From: Labilibaculum manganireducens
Lineage (GTDB): Bacteria > Bacteroidota > Bacteroidia > Bacteroidales > Marinifilaceae
Assembly: GCF_002843385.1 (NCBI RefSeq)
Contig: NZ_MVDE01000024.1
Span: 1-64,000 of the forward strand
Direction of reading: 5' to 3'
DNA: 64,000 nucleotides
Shown here: positions 53,701 through 61,881 of the stretch, piece by piece
How the letters are laid out: each line of letters begins with the position of its first letter
Position numbering within the stretch: position 1 is the stretch's first letter
Translations under genes and position numbers: made by a program
The notes under the pieces: model-generated
What the model saw: the letters and a program-made list of their open reading frames with translations, nothing else
Told to the model about the DNA's origin: nothing
The model's database searches: none

Positions 53701-56365
53701 CTTGTGTTCCTGCAGTTTGCAATGCAGTTGATAAGGACGGATCAAATATTATTTGTCCACTTGTTAGTTTATTGTAGGCCGAAGCATCAATCTCAACACC
53801 ATCATAGCTAATACTACTGATTTTACTTTGCCAACTGTTTTCATCCACAAAAGTTACCGTAAATGCACCATCAACGGTCACACCTGCAGCTGCTGATAAT
53901 ACAGGAGGTGAATTTAATCCCAGGTTGAATGTTGCCGAAGCTACTCCTGTTAAACCGGATGCTGTAAAAGAAATATAAGCTCCTGTAACTACAGCATCGC
54001 TGCCGGCAGATAAGTCGGTGTAATTTAATACTCCAGACGAAACAGTGCCCGTTGGAGTTCCACCCAAAGTCCAGTTAACTGGATCATTTTCACCAGCAGT
54101 AATGGAAACAGTGCTATTCGAAGTACAGATGTTATTGTATTGATCCTGAATAGCAACAACAGGCTGTGTTGTAAATAAGCTTCCATTCACACCGGACGGT
54201 ACAGGTTCTGTTTGTACAACAATTTTGGTTGCTGCACCATGTCCTATATTTTGAGTTACACTGGCGGGACTGTAAGTGTCAACAAAAATATCCAAGCTGG
54301 CAGATACAGCAGTTTGCAGTGAAACATCTGCCGAAGGTGTAAAAACAATTTTATTCGTTGTTGAATTTAAAGAATATGCACTTGCCGAAATGGTTGTTCC
54401 ATTAAATTGAATCGAATCAATACTTGATTCCCAGCTTGAGTCATCTGTATATGAAATTTCAAAAACATCATCAACAGTTGCTCCTGTTGCTGCTGTAAGT
54501 GTTGGAGGAGCATTCACTGGAATATCAAAAGAAGCAGAATTAAGCGTTGGTAAAATCCCTGATGAAAAAACCAAATATGCCCCACTAACAACCAAATTAC
54601 TACTTCCCGTAAGTCCGGAAAACGAAGCAGTTCCTCCTGCCGAAGTAACAGTAGTACCTATCCCTCCCAAAATCCAATCTCCGGAAGCATCAGCAACAGC
54701 AGTTACCTGTGTTGCACCATCACCCGTACAGTCATTACCATACTGATCCTGCAATTTAACCACAGGCTGTGTTCCCAATAAACCTCCATTGGAAGCCGGA
54801 GCTGTTGGTTGAGTAACCATTACAATATTGGCTGCAGCGCCGTGCTTAATTTCCAAAGATTCAACAGCATCTGCATATCCACTGGATACAATGGTCAGAT
54901 TCTTTGTTCCGGGAGTTTGCAAAAATCCTGACTGAGACGGCTTAATGGTGATCGCATCCGCACTTGTCTTATCATAGGCTCCAGCAGGAAGAACATCGGT
55001 GCCATATCGAATTTCACTGATGCCGGTTCTCCATGTTGCATCATCTGTAAAAGTAATATCAAAATCAGAATCAACAGTAGCATCTGTTGGCACTGAAAGT
55101 GCTGGATGAGCATTGACTGGAATATCAAATGGATCGGAGATCAGGGAAAATCCATCCAAAGAAAAAGTGATTGCAGCTCCGGTAACAGCAACAGCGCTGC
55201 TCCCTGTTAAACCAGAAAAAGTCACGACTCCCGATGATGCTGTTTGAGGCGTTGTTCCGCCCAATATCCAACTTGCCCCACTGGCGACAACTCCCACAGA
55301 ACTTGTTCCATCGCTTGTACATGCATTACTAAATTGATCCTGCAGGCTTACAGCAGGCTGTGTTCCCAAAACTCCGCCATTGGAAGCCGGAGCAGCCGGC
55401 TGAGTAGTTATAACAAACTTTGTTGCAACACCATGCTTCATCTCCAAAGATTCAACAGCATCTGCATATCCACTGGATACAATGGTCAGATTCTTTGTTC
55501 CTGAAACCTGCAAAAATCCTGACTGAGACGGCTTAATGGTGATCGCATCCGCACTTGTCTTATCATAGGCTCCAGCAGGAAGAACATCGGTGCCATATCG
55601 AATTTCACTGATGCCGGTTCGCCATGTTGCATCATCCGTAAAAGTAATGTTAAAATCAGAATCAACAGTAGCATCTGTTGGCACCGAAAGTGCTGGATGA
55701 GCATTTACAGGAATATCAAATGAATTGGAAACCAAGGAAAATCCATCCAACGAAAAAGTGATTGCAGCTCCGGTAACAGCAACAGCACTACTTCCTGTTA
55801 AACCAGAAAAAGTCACGACTCCCGATGATGCTGTTTGAGGCGTTGTTCCGCCCAAAATCCAACTTGCCCCACTGGCGACAACTCCCACGGAACTTGTTCC
55901 ATCGCTTGTACATGCATTACTAAATTGATCCTGCAGGCTTACAGCAGGCTGAGTTCCCAAAACTCCGCCATTGGAAGCCGGAGCAGCCGGCTGAGTAGTT
56001 ATGACAAATTTTGTGGCAGCGCCATGGCCTATCGTTTGTGAAAATACACCATCAAAGTAAGTTCCATCTGTTACAATAGTAATATTTAAGGTTGTGTCAT
56101 TTTGAAAATAAACACTTGCCGAAGGAGTAAAAACAATTTCTCCCGAAGTTGTACCTGCATCGTAAGCAGACAGATCAACAACATCATCTCCATATCGTAT
56201 TTCAGAAATAAGACTTTGCCATGTACCATCATCAGTAAATAACAAAGTGAAAGGATTATCAACCGTAACTCCCGATACTGAATTTAAGACTGGCGGTGCA
56301 GTTTGAGCTTGTACAATAATGACTGAGGTAACCCATAGGAATCCCAAGAGTAGATATTTTTTCAT
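47744..56365 (-). CDS. Giant 13-module secreted protein with type IX sorting domain
   Basis: The 2873-residue protein has a signal peptide (MKKYLLLGFLWVTSVIIVQAQ) and then 13 modules of about 200 residues. Each has (i) a domain of the Shr-like hemoglobin-interacting/DUF1533 type (TVDxxFxITFTDxxxWxxxI...Y...G..I.F.P...LQ) and (ii) an Ig/invasin-like beta domain with QPxxxLxDQYxNxC and WxLGG motifs. After about residue 2610 come an Ig-like region, a PKD domain (IVWDFGDGIISSEFEPSHSF, about 2730-2770) and a C-terminal type IX secretion sorting domain (VVVYPNPSRGEF to the end). It is likely a cell-surface or released adhesive protein. The domain (i) name refers to fold similarity only; heme binding is not shown. 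One Cys per module is conserved. Single gene. Confidence 0.85.
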   Translation of the reverse strand: MKKYLLLGFLWVTSVIIVQAQTAPPVLNSVSGVTVDNPFTLLFTDDGTWQSLISEIRYGDDVVDLSAYDAGTTSGEIVFTPSASVYFQNDTTLNITIVTDGTYFDGVFSQTIGHGAATKFVITTQPAAPASNGGVLGTQPAVSLQDQFSNACTSDGTSSVGVVASGASWILGGTTPQTASSGVVTFSGLTGSSAVAVTGAAITFSLDGFSLVSNSFDIPVNAHPALSVPTDATVDSDFNITFTDDATWRTGISEIRYGTDVLPAGAYDKTSADAITIKPSQSGFLQVSGTKNLTIVSSGYADAVESLEMKHGVATKFVITTQPAAPASNGGVLGTQPAVSLQDQFSNACTSDGTSSVGVVASGASWILGGTTPQTASSGVVTFSGLTGSSAVAVTGAAITFSLDGFSLISDPFDIPVNAHPALSVPTDATVDSDFDITFTDDATWRTGISEIRYGTDVLPAGAYDKTSADAITIKPSQSGFLQTPGTKNLTIVSSGYADAVESLEIKHGAAANIVMVTQPTAPASNGGLLGTQPVVKLQDQYGNDCTGDGATQVTAVADASGDWILGGIGTTVTSAGGTASFSGLTGSSNLVVSGAYLVFSSGILPTLNSASFDIPVNAPPTLTAATGATVDDVFEISYTDDSSWESSIDSIQFNGTTISASAYSLNSTTNKIVFTPSADVSLQTAVSASLDIFVDTYSPASVTQNIGHGAATKIVVQTEPVPSGVNGSLFTTQPVVAIQDQYNNICTSNSTVSITAGENDPVNWTLGGTPTGTVSSGVLNYTDLSAGSDAVVTGAYISFTASGLTGVASATFNLGLNSPPVLSAAAGVTVDGAFTVTFVDENSWQSKISSISYDGVEIDASAYNKLTSGQIIFDPSLSTALQTAGTQDFVFIAAGFSNAALSQTIGHGVPTSIKVNVEPTAPTSNGGLLVQQPVVISQDQYLNPCTLDNATAISVVKGDAGSWSLGGSPNHTLAGGSFTYTDLSATSDAPVIGAYLSFSSGSFADVNSATFDIPVNASPALSPANNATVDGEFQITFTDNATWRGSITDITFDGNSIPAAAYDATNATRIIFKPVESNILQTAGTKEIIVISSGFANDTLSQMLGHGVADELFMFTQPVGPSGNGGQLTVQPVVQLRDQYANICTTDNTSTISETTSGGTWTLGGTSGLTAGSGVFTYTDLTAGSSVELTTASITFSSGALTDVVSAAFTIPSLDSSPTLLASSTATVDAVFEISFGANATWQLAIDSIKYNGNLIAASAYDKTQSGKIIFDPALDSDLQISGTADMIVYAGGYENAGVSQEIKHGVANEIVVVLQPSAPVENGALLANQPVLTLRDQYANDCTSENTIEITVAKGDANVWTLGGTLVKKVTNGSVSFTDLTASSNAAVTGAFIAFSTTGLATVNSNTFNIPDLSASPVLTAADAVTVDSDFDITFTDNAAWRSQITEIRYGTQVLPAGAYNTSTAGVITFKPAESAVLQTAASEYIFITSTSFLKDSVLQAIGHGAAKSIAITTQPQQPARNAGLLQTQPGIKIQDQYLNDCTTNSVQTINANATGGSWVVEGTTSLMVTNGIVDFTDLTARSTDLVFDATITFSGTGLTSQESATFIIPAPLIAPSLIASTTATVDSLFDVTFSENAAWQGEIDSISYGGNLLATDVYDKSQAGKLIFDPSKSTELQVTGTKEVLVYSRGYQNTAVNQEIKHGIPDTVFIDRQPTAPLVNGGNLDTQPRVSLRDQYNNSCSGNSTFEISVENGDAQAWTLGGTLTQTVSSGVLTFSDLSASSETAIPGAFLKFSGAGVASVNSDPFDIVELLNPPTINPAFLVTVDADFTLNFFAIDDAWKNSITTITYEGDTLPSSAYTIDTESITFHISQEALLQKAGTFTIAIHSLGYTNVIVEQEVGHGAVAGMEITQQPLAPLTNGDALDQQPVLQFLDQYANVCTSEIQKSIAVEKNDTGDWNLAGTVEQTATNGIVTFTDLSAYSTAPVSGAELKFIAADLTAVVSAPFDIPDVSSSPVLSAAIGATVDNPFKITFTEDSVWRSRINVVTVNDSVLSAASYNAGQAGALELIPSESEFLQKNGSFQVIVQSRGFAHDTVQQEINHGIADSLLITTQPSDPANNGELLSQQPVLQLSDQYLNNCTADNLTQVNVVKYDQKAWTLSGTLQAQSVSGVVSFTDLTATSEIAIDSAYLQFSFDKDTVISALFKIPVPVIELTAAVNVTVDNEFTIQASDNASWRDSISAISFAGETLVDTSYLIEAGGITFYPDRDSILQIARTDTLIVIANGYANAIIEQEIGHGISTEMVIVDQPIGPENNGDTLARQPKLQLMDQYKNNCEKDNATQILASKYSNGLETDVVDLWDLGGTKTITAVGGLVTYLNLTATSENRVEGARLLFTSDALPNVVSDSFDIVIPPPPAIVGAVDATIDGSFFVEFTDNKTWRSLIFDIRYGIRSLEGNYDISEPGKITFDPTVTSILQKSGVDSMYIYSGNYDTVRFEQTIHHGKSKYLVIVKEPSAPLKNGELLLRQPQLKLQDQFRNNCVTDNETPVAVKKGDNGDWSLAGTFTQIAVDGMVKYTDLTATSEREVEGARLVFEGTGIIPKLSQSFTIPEPQVNRAGEAKANPELVCYGTSSSITLVGFDGLIQWQKYDELNDIYEDVAGENSEIFISDEVVQNARYRAMVSKDGFTTQYSNSVSVSPIEPPLADFTFNIDYNRVDFTNLSVNATNIVWDFGDGIISSEFEPSHSFVLDNANGSGYVVSLTASNEACPDSKKSQQVFITTGIEDLIAETGVVVYPNPSRGEFFIEISNSDQDGILRIFDQAGKLVAARNIENGLRANRIAFDLKNLTGGIYFLTIQYPDKVVRTKLIIQ
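54840..56021 (-). repeat. Recent 591-bp tandem duplication inside the giant gene
   Basis: 54840-55430 and 55431-56021 are nearly identical in DNA over most of their length (197 codons apart, the module length). The stretch around the hemoglobin-interacting-type domains of modules 2 and 3 and the Ig-like domains of modules 1 and 2 is shared. The differences seen are scattered single bases, so the copy is recent or kept alike by gene conversion. Confidence 0.85.
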
Positions 56366-56570
56366 AATTACAGGACTTTAGATAACTAACACATAGTTAG
56401 AACCAAAGTGCGTACCACAGCCCTCAACAAGCTCACATTCTGACTTATACGACAAATCTGAAAATTCTCACATACCTACGATATTGGATAAAAGCTCAAA
56501 CAAATAAAAAAAAGTCAGTAAATACACGACTTTTCTCCCTATTAAAAAAAGACATCCTATTGTGGATGAT

Positions 56571-56613
56571 TTATCCGTATTCGGATAAAAAAAACCGAAT
56601 CTAAGTGATTCGG
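56571..56613 (-). terminator. Terminator of the LysM gene with adjacent palindrome
   Basis: On the minus strand CCGAATC-ACTTA-GATTCGG (56613-56595) is followed by eight T. A second palindrome, TTATCCG-TATT-CGGATAA (56571-56588), lies immediately beyond. The first is a normal terminator for the gene ending at 56638. Confidence 0.85.
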
Positions 56614-56637
56614 CTCCCAATTTTAAATTTAATTACC

Positions 56638-58578
56638 CTATTCTGATACGTTAAAAGTATTTTGAAATTTAGGAATGGAATGTCTTATCTTAAAATCCCG
56701 CGAATAATTTACAAGATGAACACCCTGATTTTCGAGTCCTCCAAACGCATTTACTCTTTTAAAATGGTAATTTGATTGTAACAAATCCAATTTCAGTTCA
56801 TTCAAATGATCAGGAAAACTATGCCCATACCTACTTACAGCCTTGGAGAAATATCGACACAAATCAAATGCCCGAAAACTAAAATCATTCGGTTCACATT
56901 TAAATTTCTCTCTAAAATCTGAAACAAACAAATCAACTTTAGCCTCCTTATAATCAATATTGTATGGAGTTATTACACTTAGATTTAAATTGTAGAACAG
57001 CTCGGCATCCAAACTATTAAATCGCTGCCATACAGGAAAACCCATTAAGCGAATATCAAAGCGCTGACTTAAAACATTTAAATTGGAAATGATATTTTCA
57101 ACATATGGCTGTTTGGTAGAAGGCACCAAAATTACATTTTCGCATGTATCACTCAGCATACGTTCAATTCCAAAAAGTCCATATTCATCAAATGAAATCT
57201 TCTTATAAGTCATATCACCATTTTCCCAATACTTTCCTTTTTCAAACATATTCCGTTCTATGTCTGTAACCAACTGGAATTCATTTAAATGTTCATAACG
57301 ATCAGGATGAACAACGACTAAATTTCTAGTATCCAATTCGAAGCAAACAAAATCGGATATCTTCCCACAAATCGACTGGATAGAAGTATTCAATTGAATC
57401 ACGAACGGATTTGTTGTGAGCTCTGAATTCTTTGGCGAAAGAGGTGAAATAACAGGGATTCGTCTTTTTTGGGCAAAATCTGCCACAATCGAGAATGTAT
57501 TTTGATATACCGGTCCTATCATAAAATCCAGTTCAGTATACTGCAGTCCAGCTATAATTCGTTGAACTCGTTCAGGACTTTTTTCGGTATCAAAAACATG
57601 AAGATCTACCGATAAGCCCTCTTTTTGGAGAGAATCAACAGCCAAAAGAATACCTTGGTAGAAACGAATGAAATCATGGGATTTACTGTATAAAATCCGT
57701 GGATTTCTCTCCGTAATAATTTCAATAGTATCCTTATAGGAAATACTTCTGTTTATGGAATCATTCGCATCCAAATACAAAGGCAAAAACAATGCTATCC
57801 GTATTTTATTCTGACTTAGAGGTTTTAAATCAACTGTAGGAACAACAGTATCTACAACCTGATATTTTTTTGCGATTGTATCCTTTTGTTCTTCCTTCTC
57901 CACAAAATATTCCGGAGGAACCAAATACCTTGGAATCCGAACCCAATCGCCAATCTTTAAAGCCGTACTTTTCAGTTTTGGATTTAACTTTTTGAATTTT
58001 CGCAGATTCATAAAAAACTGACGAGATATAGAAGACTCCGTATCCCCCTGTTTTATCACATAATAGTAATAATTCTTATCGTGTTTAGGAACAGTATTAA
58101 GCTGTGGCTTTTTAACAATCTTAGGAATTTTAACAATTGTACCCAAACGTAAACTGTCCCCCATCTCTGGATTTGAGGCCTTTATTAAAGCCATCTCAAC
58201 AGCATATTTTTTATACAAAGAAAATAATGTGTCTCCCTTTTTTACTATGTGATAAAAGAATTTCTCATCTTCCTTTTTCACTAAAACAGGAGAAAGGACA
58301 GTTTCTGAATCTACAACCGGAATTCTTAAAACCTCACCAACATTAACTGTTGCTTCCGTTTTTCGATTCACCTGCAAAATAACAGCAAGGTCAACACCAT
58401 ATGCCCTACTAATAGAAAATAAGGTTTGCTTTTCTTTTACAAGATGTAAAAAACAGGTTTGACCACCTACAACAACCTTATTATTAGACAACTCAACATT
58501 TGCAGTTTGAGCTTTCGTAAAATTTACTGCTCCAATAAGGAGACATATCAGAAGGATACTTCGAAAAAAATAATGCAT
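56638..58578 (-). CDS. LysM-repeat lipoprotein-like protein with periplasmic-binding fold
   Basis: The 646-residue protein has a signal peptide (ending FTKAQ). Three LysM domains bind peptidoglycan (about 40-88: LVKEKQTLFSISRAYGVDLAVI; about 108-152: HIVKKGDTLFSLYKKYAVEM; about 168-215: YVIKQGDTESSISRQFF), and the rest (about 250-646) resembles the ligand-binding fold of amino-acid receptors (KIRIALFLPLYLDAND, DFMIGPVYQN, PVISPLSPKNSE). Known Bacteroidota proteins of this type have an unclear role, perhaps cell-wall anchored sensing or remodelling. It stands alone, with a terminator after it. Confidence 0.85.
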   Translation of the reverse strand: MHYFFRSILLICLLIGAVNFTKAQTANVELSNNKVVVGGQTCFLHLVKEKQTLFSISRAYGVDLAVILQVNRKTEATVNVGEVLRIPVVDSETVLSPVLVKKEDEKFFYHIVKKGDTLFSLYKKYAVEMALIKASNPEMGDSLRLGTIVKIPKIVKKPQLNTVPKHDKNYYYYVIKQGDTESSISRQFFMNLRKFKKLNPKLKSTALKIGDWVRIPRYLVPPEYFVEKEEQKDTIAKKYQVVDTVVPTVDLKPLSQNKIRIALFLPLYLDANDSINRSISYKDTIEIITERNPRILYSKSHDFIRFYQGILLAVDSLQKEGLSVDLHVFDTEKSPERVQRIIAGLQYTELDFMIGPVYQNTFSIVADFAQKRRIPVISPLSPKNSELTTNPFVIQLNTSIQSICGKISDFVCFELDTRNLVVVHPDRYEHLNEFQLVTDIERNMFEKGKYWENGDMTYKKISFDEYGLFGIERMLSDTCENVILVPSTKQPYVENIISNLNVLSQRFDIRLMGFPVWQRFNSLDAELFYNLNLSVITPYNIDYKEAKVDLFVSDFREKFKCEPNDFSFRAFDLCRYFSKAVSRYGHSFPDHLNELKLDLLQSNYHFKRVNAFGGLENQGVHLVNYSRDFKIRHSIPKFQNTFNVSE

Positions 58579-58760
58579 TAATTATCTGTATTTCAAACAT
58601 TTATAGTTCACTAACAATAGCTAACAAAAATACTAAAGTCCGCTTGGAAAACAAAATATCTACAATAATTGAACCGTAAAAAAGCAAAATCGAAATTCTT
58701 CTCCTGAATTTCGATTTTATCATACGTCAAAATAACAATTCCTCATTACTGTTTTTTGAA

Positions 58761-59216
58761 TCAATTCTCTACTAAAATATGTTCGTCATATTCTATTTCA
58801 AATTTCAATTTTTGTCGTGCCTCATCATTAGCCAAAGCCAAAAAAGCTTCTCTACACTCCGCATTAACCGCACTCTCCGCCATATTCAAGTAAAATTTAA
58901 ATTTTGCTTTTTCTTTTTTCATAGCAATAATCAGTGCGTCCTGATAGGTCAAATCATTTCTGGTGTGATCTACATCCTCAAGACTACCAGTAATTTTCAT
59001 ATCCTTAATTTCATCCAGGTTCAATTCCGGTTTCGCATCCTTCATCTTCTCCAGTCTAAGCATTCTGGCTGTTTTCTCTAAAGCAATATCCCAAAAAAGT
59101 CCCTTCACATGTTTCCTGTCCATTCGACTTGCAACCTCTGAGTAAAACTCAACTTCATCCATCTCCTTATCGATTGCATAATCAATAATTTCTTCAAATG
59201 TCCTAAAAATTTTCAT
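58761..59216 (-). CDS. Ferritin-like/rubrerythrin-like protein lacking His ligands
   Basis: The 151-residue all-helical protein has two symmetric halves typical of a ferritin-like four-helix bundle (AIDKEMDEVEFYSEVASRM, then IIAMKKEKAKFKFYLNMAE). In normal members each half also has EExxH, but here they read EKTARMLRLE and DEARQKLKFE, so the His ligands are missing. It probably does not hold a normal di-iron site. No signal peptide. Single gene. The fold call rests on the repeated ExxxxEFY pattern and is moderately sure. Confidence 0.65.
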   Translation of the reverse strand: MKIFRTFEEIIDYAIDKEMDEVEFYSEVASRMDRKHVKGLFWDIALEKTARMLRLEKMKDAKPELNLDEIKDMKITGSLEDVDHTRNDLTYQDALIIAMKKEKAKFKFYLNMAESAVNAECREAFLALANDEARQKLKFEIEYDEHILVEN

Positions 59217-59483
59217 CCTTTATTTTTTGTTAATTTATAATCTCATACGAATCAAAAACCAATTTTAAATTGGTGCGTTTTTTCTTTTCAGCTTGACTAT
59301 ATAAGTTACAAAATAGTAACAATCAATGCAAATGAATTTTTAAGCACAGACTTTGATTTTCCTCGTTGGATGTGTTAAAGACTTCACCATCCAAACATTT
59401 TTGCATTTCAGTTTTCATTTCATTCGTTTTTGAAATTCAAAAATAGAGAAGAACAGCCGATTATTTTTTCATCTATCTTAAAA

Positions 59484-60062
59484 TCATCCATTCGCCCGTA
59501 TGGTACTTAAATGTTGTTGGGTCATTCCCAAATAAGAGGCAATATATCCCAAATTTACCCGGCTAAATAAATCAGGATTTTCGTTGTAAAACTTTTCGTA
59601 GCGTGCTTTTGATGATAAGCTTAACCGGTCGATACGCAGGTTCTGCATTTTCAGCAATACTTCCTGATGAATGGTCCGGGACCAGTTTGCAATGTCGATG
59701 TTCGTTTTGTACAAATCATTTAAAGCGTCAATCGGCAGGCTAAATACGCACGAATCTTCCAGAAGCTCCACAAAATCGAATCCCGGGGTTCGGTGATACA
59801 TTGAATTTGAAGAAAAGGTAATATCACCTTCCCGGCTAAACCAATTGGTAATTTCTTTCCCGTCAACCAAAAAGTAAGTCCGCATACACCCTTGTTCAAT
59901 AAAGTATACAAAATTGTCTTTAACCCCTGCTTTGGTCAGCAAATGATGTTTAGGCAGATGTATTTCGGTTAATAAACCTGCCAGTGTTTCAATCGAATCA
60001 TCAGATACGGGATAATACCGTCTGATCCCTTTAATAATATTTTCAATTTTATTTAGTTCCAT
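59484..60062 (-). CDS. Crp/Fnr-family transcriptional regulator
   Basis: The 192-residue protein has a cyclic-nucleotide-binding-like beta-barrel (about 20-130: HHLLTKAGVKDNFVYFIEQGCMRTYFLVDGKEITNWFSREGDITFSS). A long dimerisation helix and a short C-terminal helix-turn-helix (YIASYLGMTQQHLSTIRANG) follow. It lacks the Cys set of Fnr. It is the type often found near redox or stress genes in Bacteroidota. It is 70 bases downstream of the second pectinesterase gene on the same strand. Whether it regulates that gene is unknown. Confidence 0.85.
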   Translation of the reverse strand: MELNKIENIIKGIRRYYPVSDDSIETLAGLLTEIHLPKHHLLTKAGVKDNFVYFIEQGCMRTYFLVDGKEITNWFSREGDITFSSNSMYHRTPGFDFVELLEDSCVFSLPIDALNDLYKTNIDIANWSRTIHQEVLLKMQNLRIDRLSLSSKARYEKFYNENPDLFSRVNLGYIASYLGMTQQHLSTIRANG

Positions 60063-60132
60063 TTATTTCATAAAAAAAGCATCGGACAATAGCCGGTTAT
60101 GCGCATTGTGCCCACCGATAATTTACATCTAA

Positions 60133-61677
60133 TTAATTGTTGGGATAAGGACTCCAGCCATCAAGAACAAAAAGCGGATTGGAATAGTTTTCAATCAATT
60201 CTTTATCAGTATCCAAACGTAACTGACACGAAAAATCAGCCCGCTGAGAAAGGTCAATTGGTTTTCCATCATCTATATTGGTGCTGTTATATTCCCAGTA
60301 ATGCATATTTTTTGTTTCTTCGCCAACTGTACCCCAGCCTTTAGGCAGAATGTTTTTAAGAGAACAGTTAATGAACACGCATTCGCTGTATGGATAACCA
60401 AAACCTTTATTAACTGGAGCCCTGGCCAATGTACTTCCATTAGGATTTGTACCGGTGAAACGGCAATTCAGAAATACATTCCCATGATTGGCTTTGGTAT
60501 TTCTTGTCCACATAAAAGGTCCGGGAGAATAAAAATCGCAATCTTTAAAAAATGCAGGCCCCCGTCCAAGTATCATATCACCGCCACCGTCAATCCTCAC
60601 ATCATCGAAGCAGGCCGAACCATTGGTTTGTAATGCATCTCCTGAGCCCACAATATGTACTCCTTTAACAAATATTTCACTTCCATTAATCAGTAATCCT
60701 TCCGCCTGTCCTTGCAGTAAAGTTTTAACTGTTAAATTTAACAACTGAATATTTGTACAGTTATCAATCGCAAAAGCGGCTCTTCTTGAAGGAAAAGTAC
60801 CCGGCCATTCATTGGTTTTTACATTCCAGGGATGGGGATTGAACACTTCATTGTTTGCATATTGAATTACTGTTTTTTCCTTGTCTTCACCTTTAATGAT
60901 GATATTCGATTTATTCCTGAAATAGATCAGCTCTTCATACAAACCGTTCCTGATGAAAATCTCAACGGTGTCTTTGTAATTATTGGGAATGTAATCAAGG
61001 GCTCCCTGCAAAGTAGCAAAGTCACCATTCCCTTTATTGTCCACTATAATTTTTTTAGACCTTAAGTCAGGAGGATTCTTACTGGTGCTGAACCGCCACA
61101 CATTTTTGTTATAAATCCCTTTAAAGCTTCCCTTAGCCGAAGAGACCACACTACTGTCAATTAAAACATAGTAGTCTTTATTGTACTCCAAAAGATTATG
61201 GTGCAAAGAAATAATGGCAGTGTTTTCATGAACAATTATGGGATAAAAATGAAAAGCATCAGTAAAACCGCCAATAATGGTCAACTGAAATGTATCTGCA
61301 GTTGGTAAGGCTGTTCCTGAAGGTGTGCCCGGTTTGGTATTGGCATTGGTAAACTTACCAGGCAAATATTGATAAGGGATGCTTGTATAAGTCGCTTCCG
61401 GGTTTTTGACAGATTTGGTCGGCCCTGCCGGAATACTCATATCAATTAGATCGACCAACGAATCGGTCTGACTTTCAAATACCCATATTTTACCCGTACT
61501 TCCAACAATAGGTTGGCTGGCAAATGTAATTTTAAGATGAGTATCCGGATGAATGTCTTTTTCTTGGTTTTCAGGATAAATTGTATAATTGCCGGATATT
61601 TCTGCTGATGTACAGGATGCCAACAAGGCAATGCCTGCACAGCACAAATAATTTTTTACTATTTTATGTTTCTCCAT
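60133..61677 (-). CDS. CE8 pectinesterase lipoprotein with N-terminal Ig-like domain
   Basis: The 514-residue lipoprotein (signal ending ALLASC) has an Ig-like domain (about 25-195) and a C-terminal CE8 beta-helix from about residue 210 (NGDFATLQGALDYIPNNYKDTVEIFIRNG). Catalytic Asp347 (GSGDALQTNG) and Asp367 (GGGDMILGRG) are present, and Arg419 (STLARAP) fills the LGRxW position. It removes methyl esters from pectin. It is far from the main locus (52 kb away), next to the Crp-type regulator and an MFS exporter. The two CE8 enzymes here differ in motif and domain order, so they are not recent copies. Confidence 0.88.
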   Translation of the reverse strand: MEKHKIVKNYLCCAGIALLASCTSAEISGNYTIYPENQEKDIHPDTHLKITFASQPIVGSTGKIWVFESQTDSLVDLIDMSIPAGPTKSVKNPEATYTSIPYQYLPGKFTNANTKPGTPSGTALPTADTFQLTIIGGFTDAFHFYPIIVHENTAIISLHHNLLEYNKDYYVLIDSSVVSSAKGSFKGIYNKNVWRFSTSKNPPDLRSKKIIVDNKGNGDFATLQGALDYIPNNYKDTVEIFIRNGLYEELIYFRNKSNIIIKGEDKEKTVIQYANNEVFNPHPWNVKTNEWPGTFPSRRAAFAIDNCTNIQLLNLTVKTLLQGQAEGLLINGSEIFVKGVHIVGSGDALQTNGSACFDDVRIDGGGDMILGRGPAFFKDCDFYSPGPFMWTRNTKANHGNVFLNCRFTGTNPNGSTLARAPVNKGFGYPYSECVFINCSLKNILPKGWGTVGEETKNMHYWEYNSTNIDDGKPIDLSQRADFSCQLRLDTDKELIENYSNPLFVLDGWSPYPNN

Positions 61678-61881
61678 TGTTAGTAAGTTTTATATTATTT
61701 GCTCTGCAACAAGTTCATAATAACACCCAATTACATTTTGTCCCCGAATCTACGAAACAATAATTACGTAACAAAAAAATAATCGGGATGAAACAAAAAT
61801 GCCAAAACGCTTACAGGTCTTCGACACTGTCAGGATGTGGCAAATCACCAAAAGAATATTTCTGTACTCATCCGCAATAAC

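Noticed and set aside
59258-59274. ACCAATTTTAAATTGGT palindrome as a terminator
   Set aside because: It is AT-rich, the T run is separated from the stem by GCG, and it lies between two minus-strand genes. Not strong enough to call.
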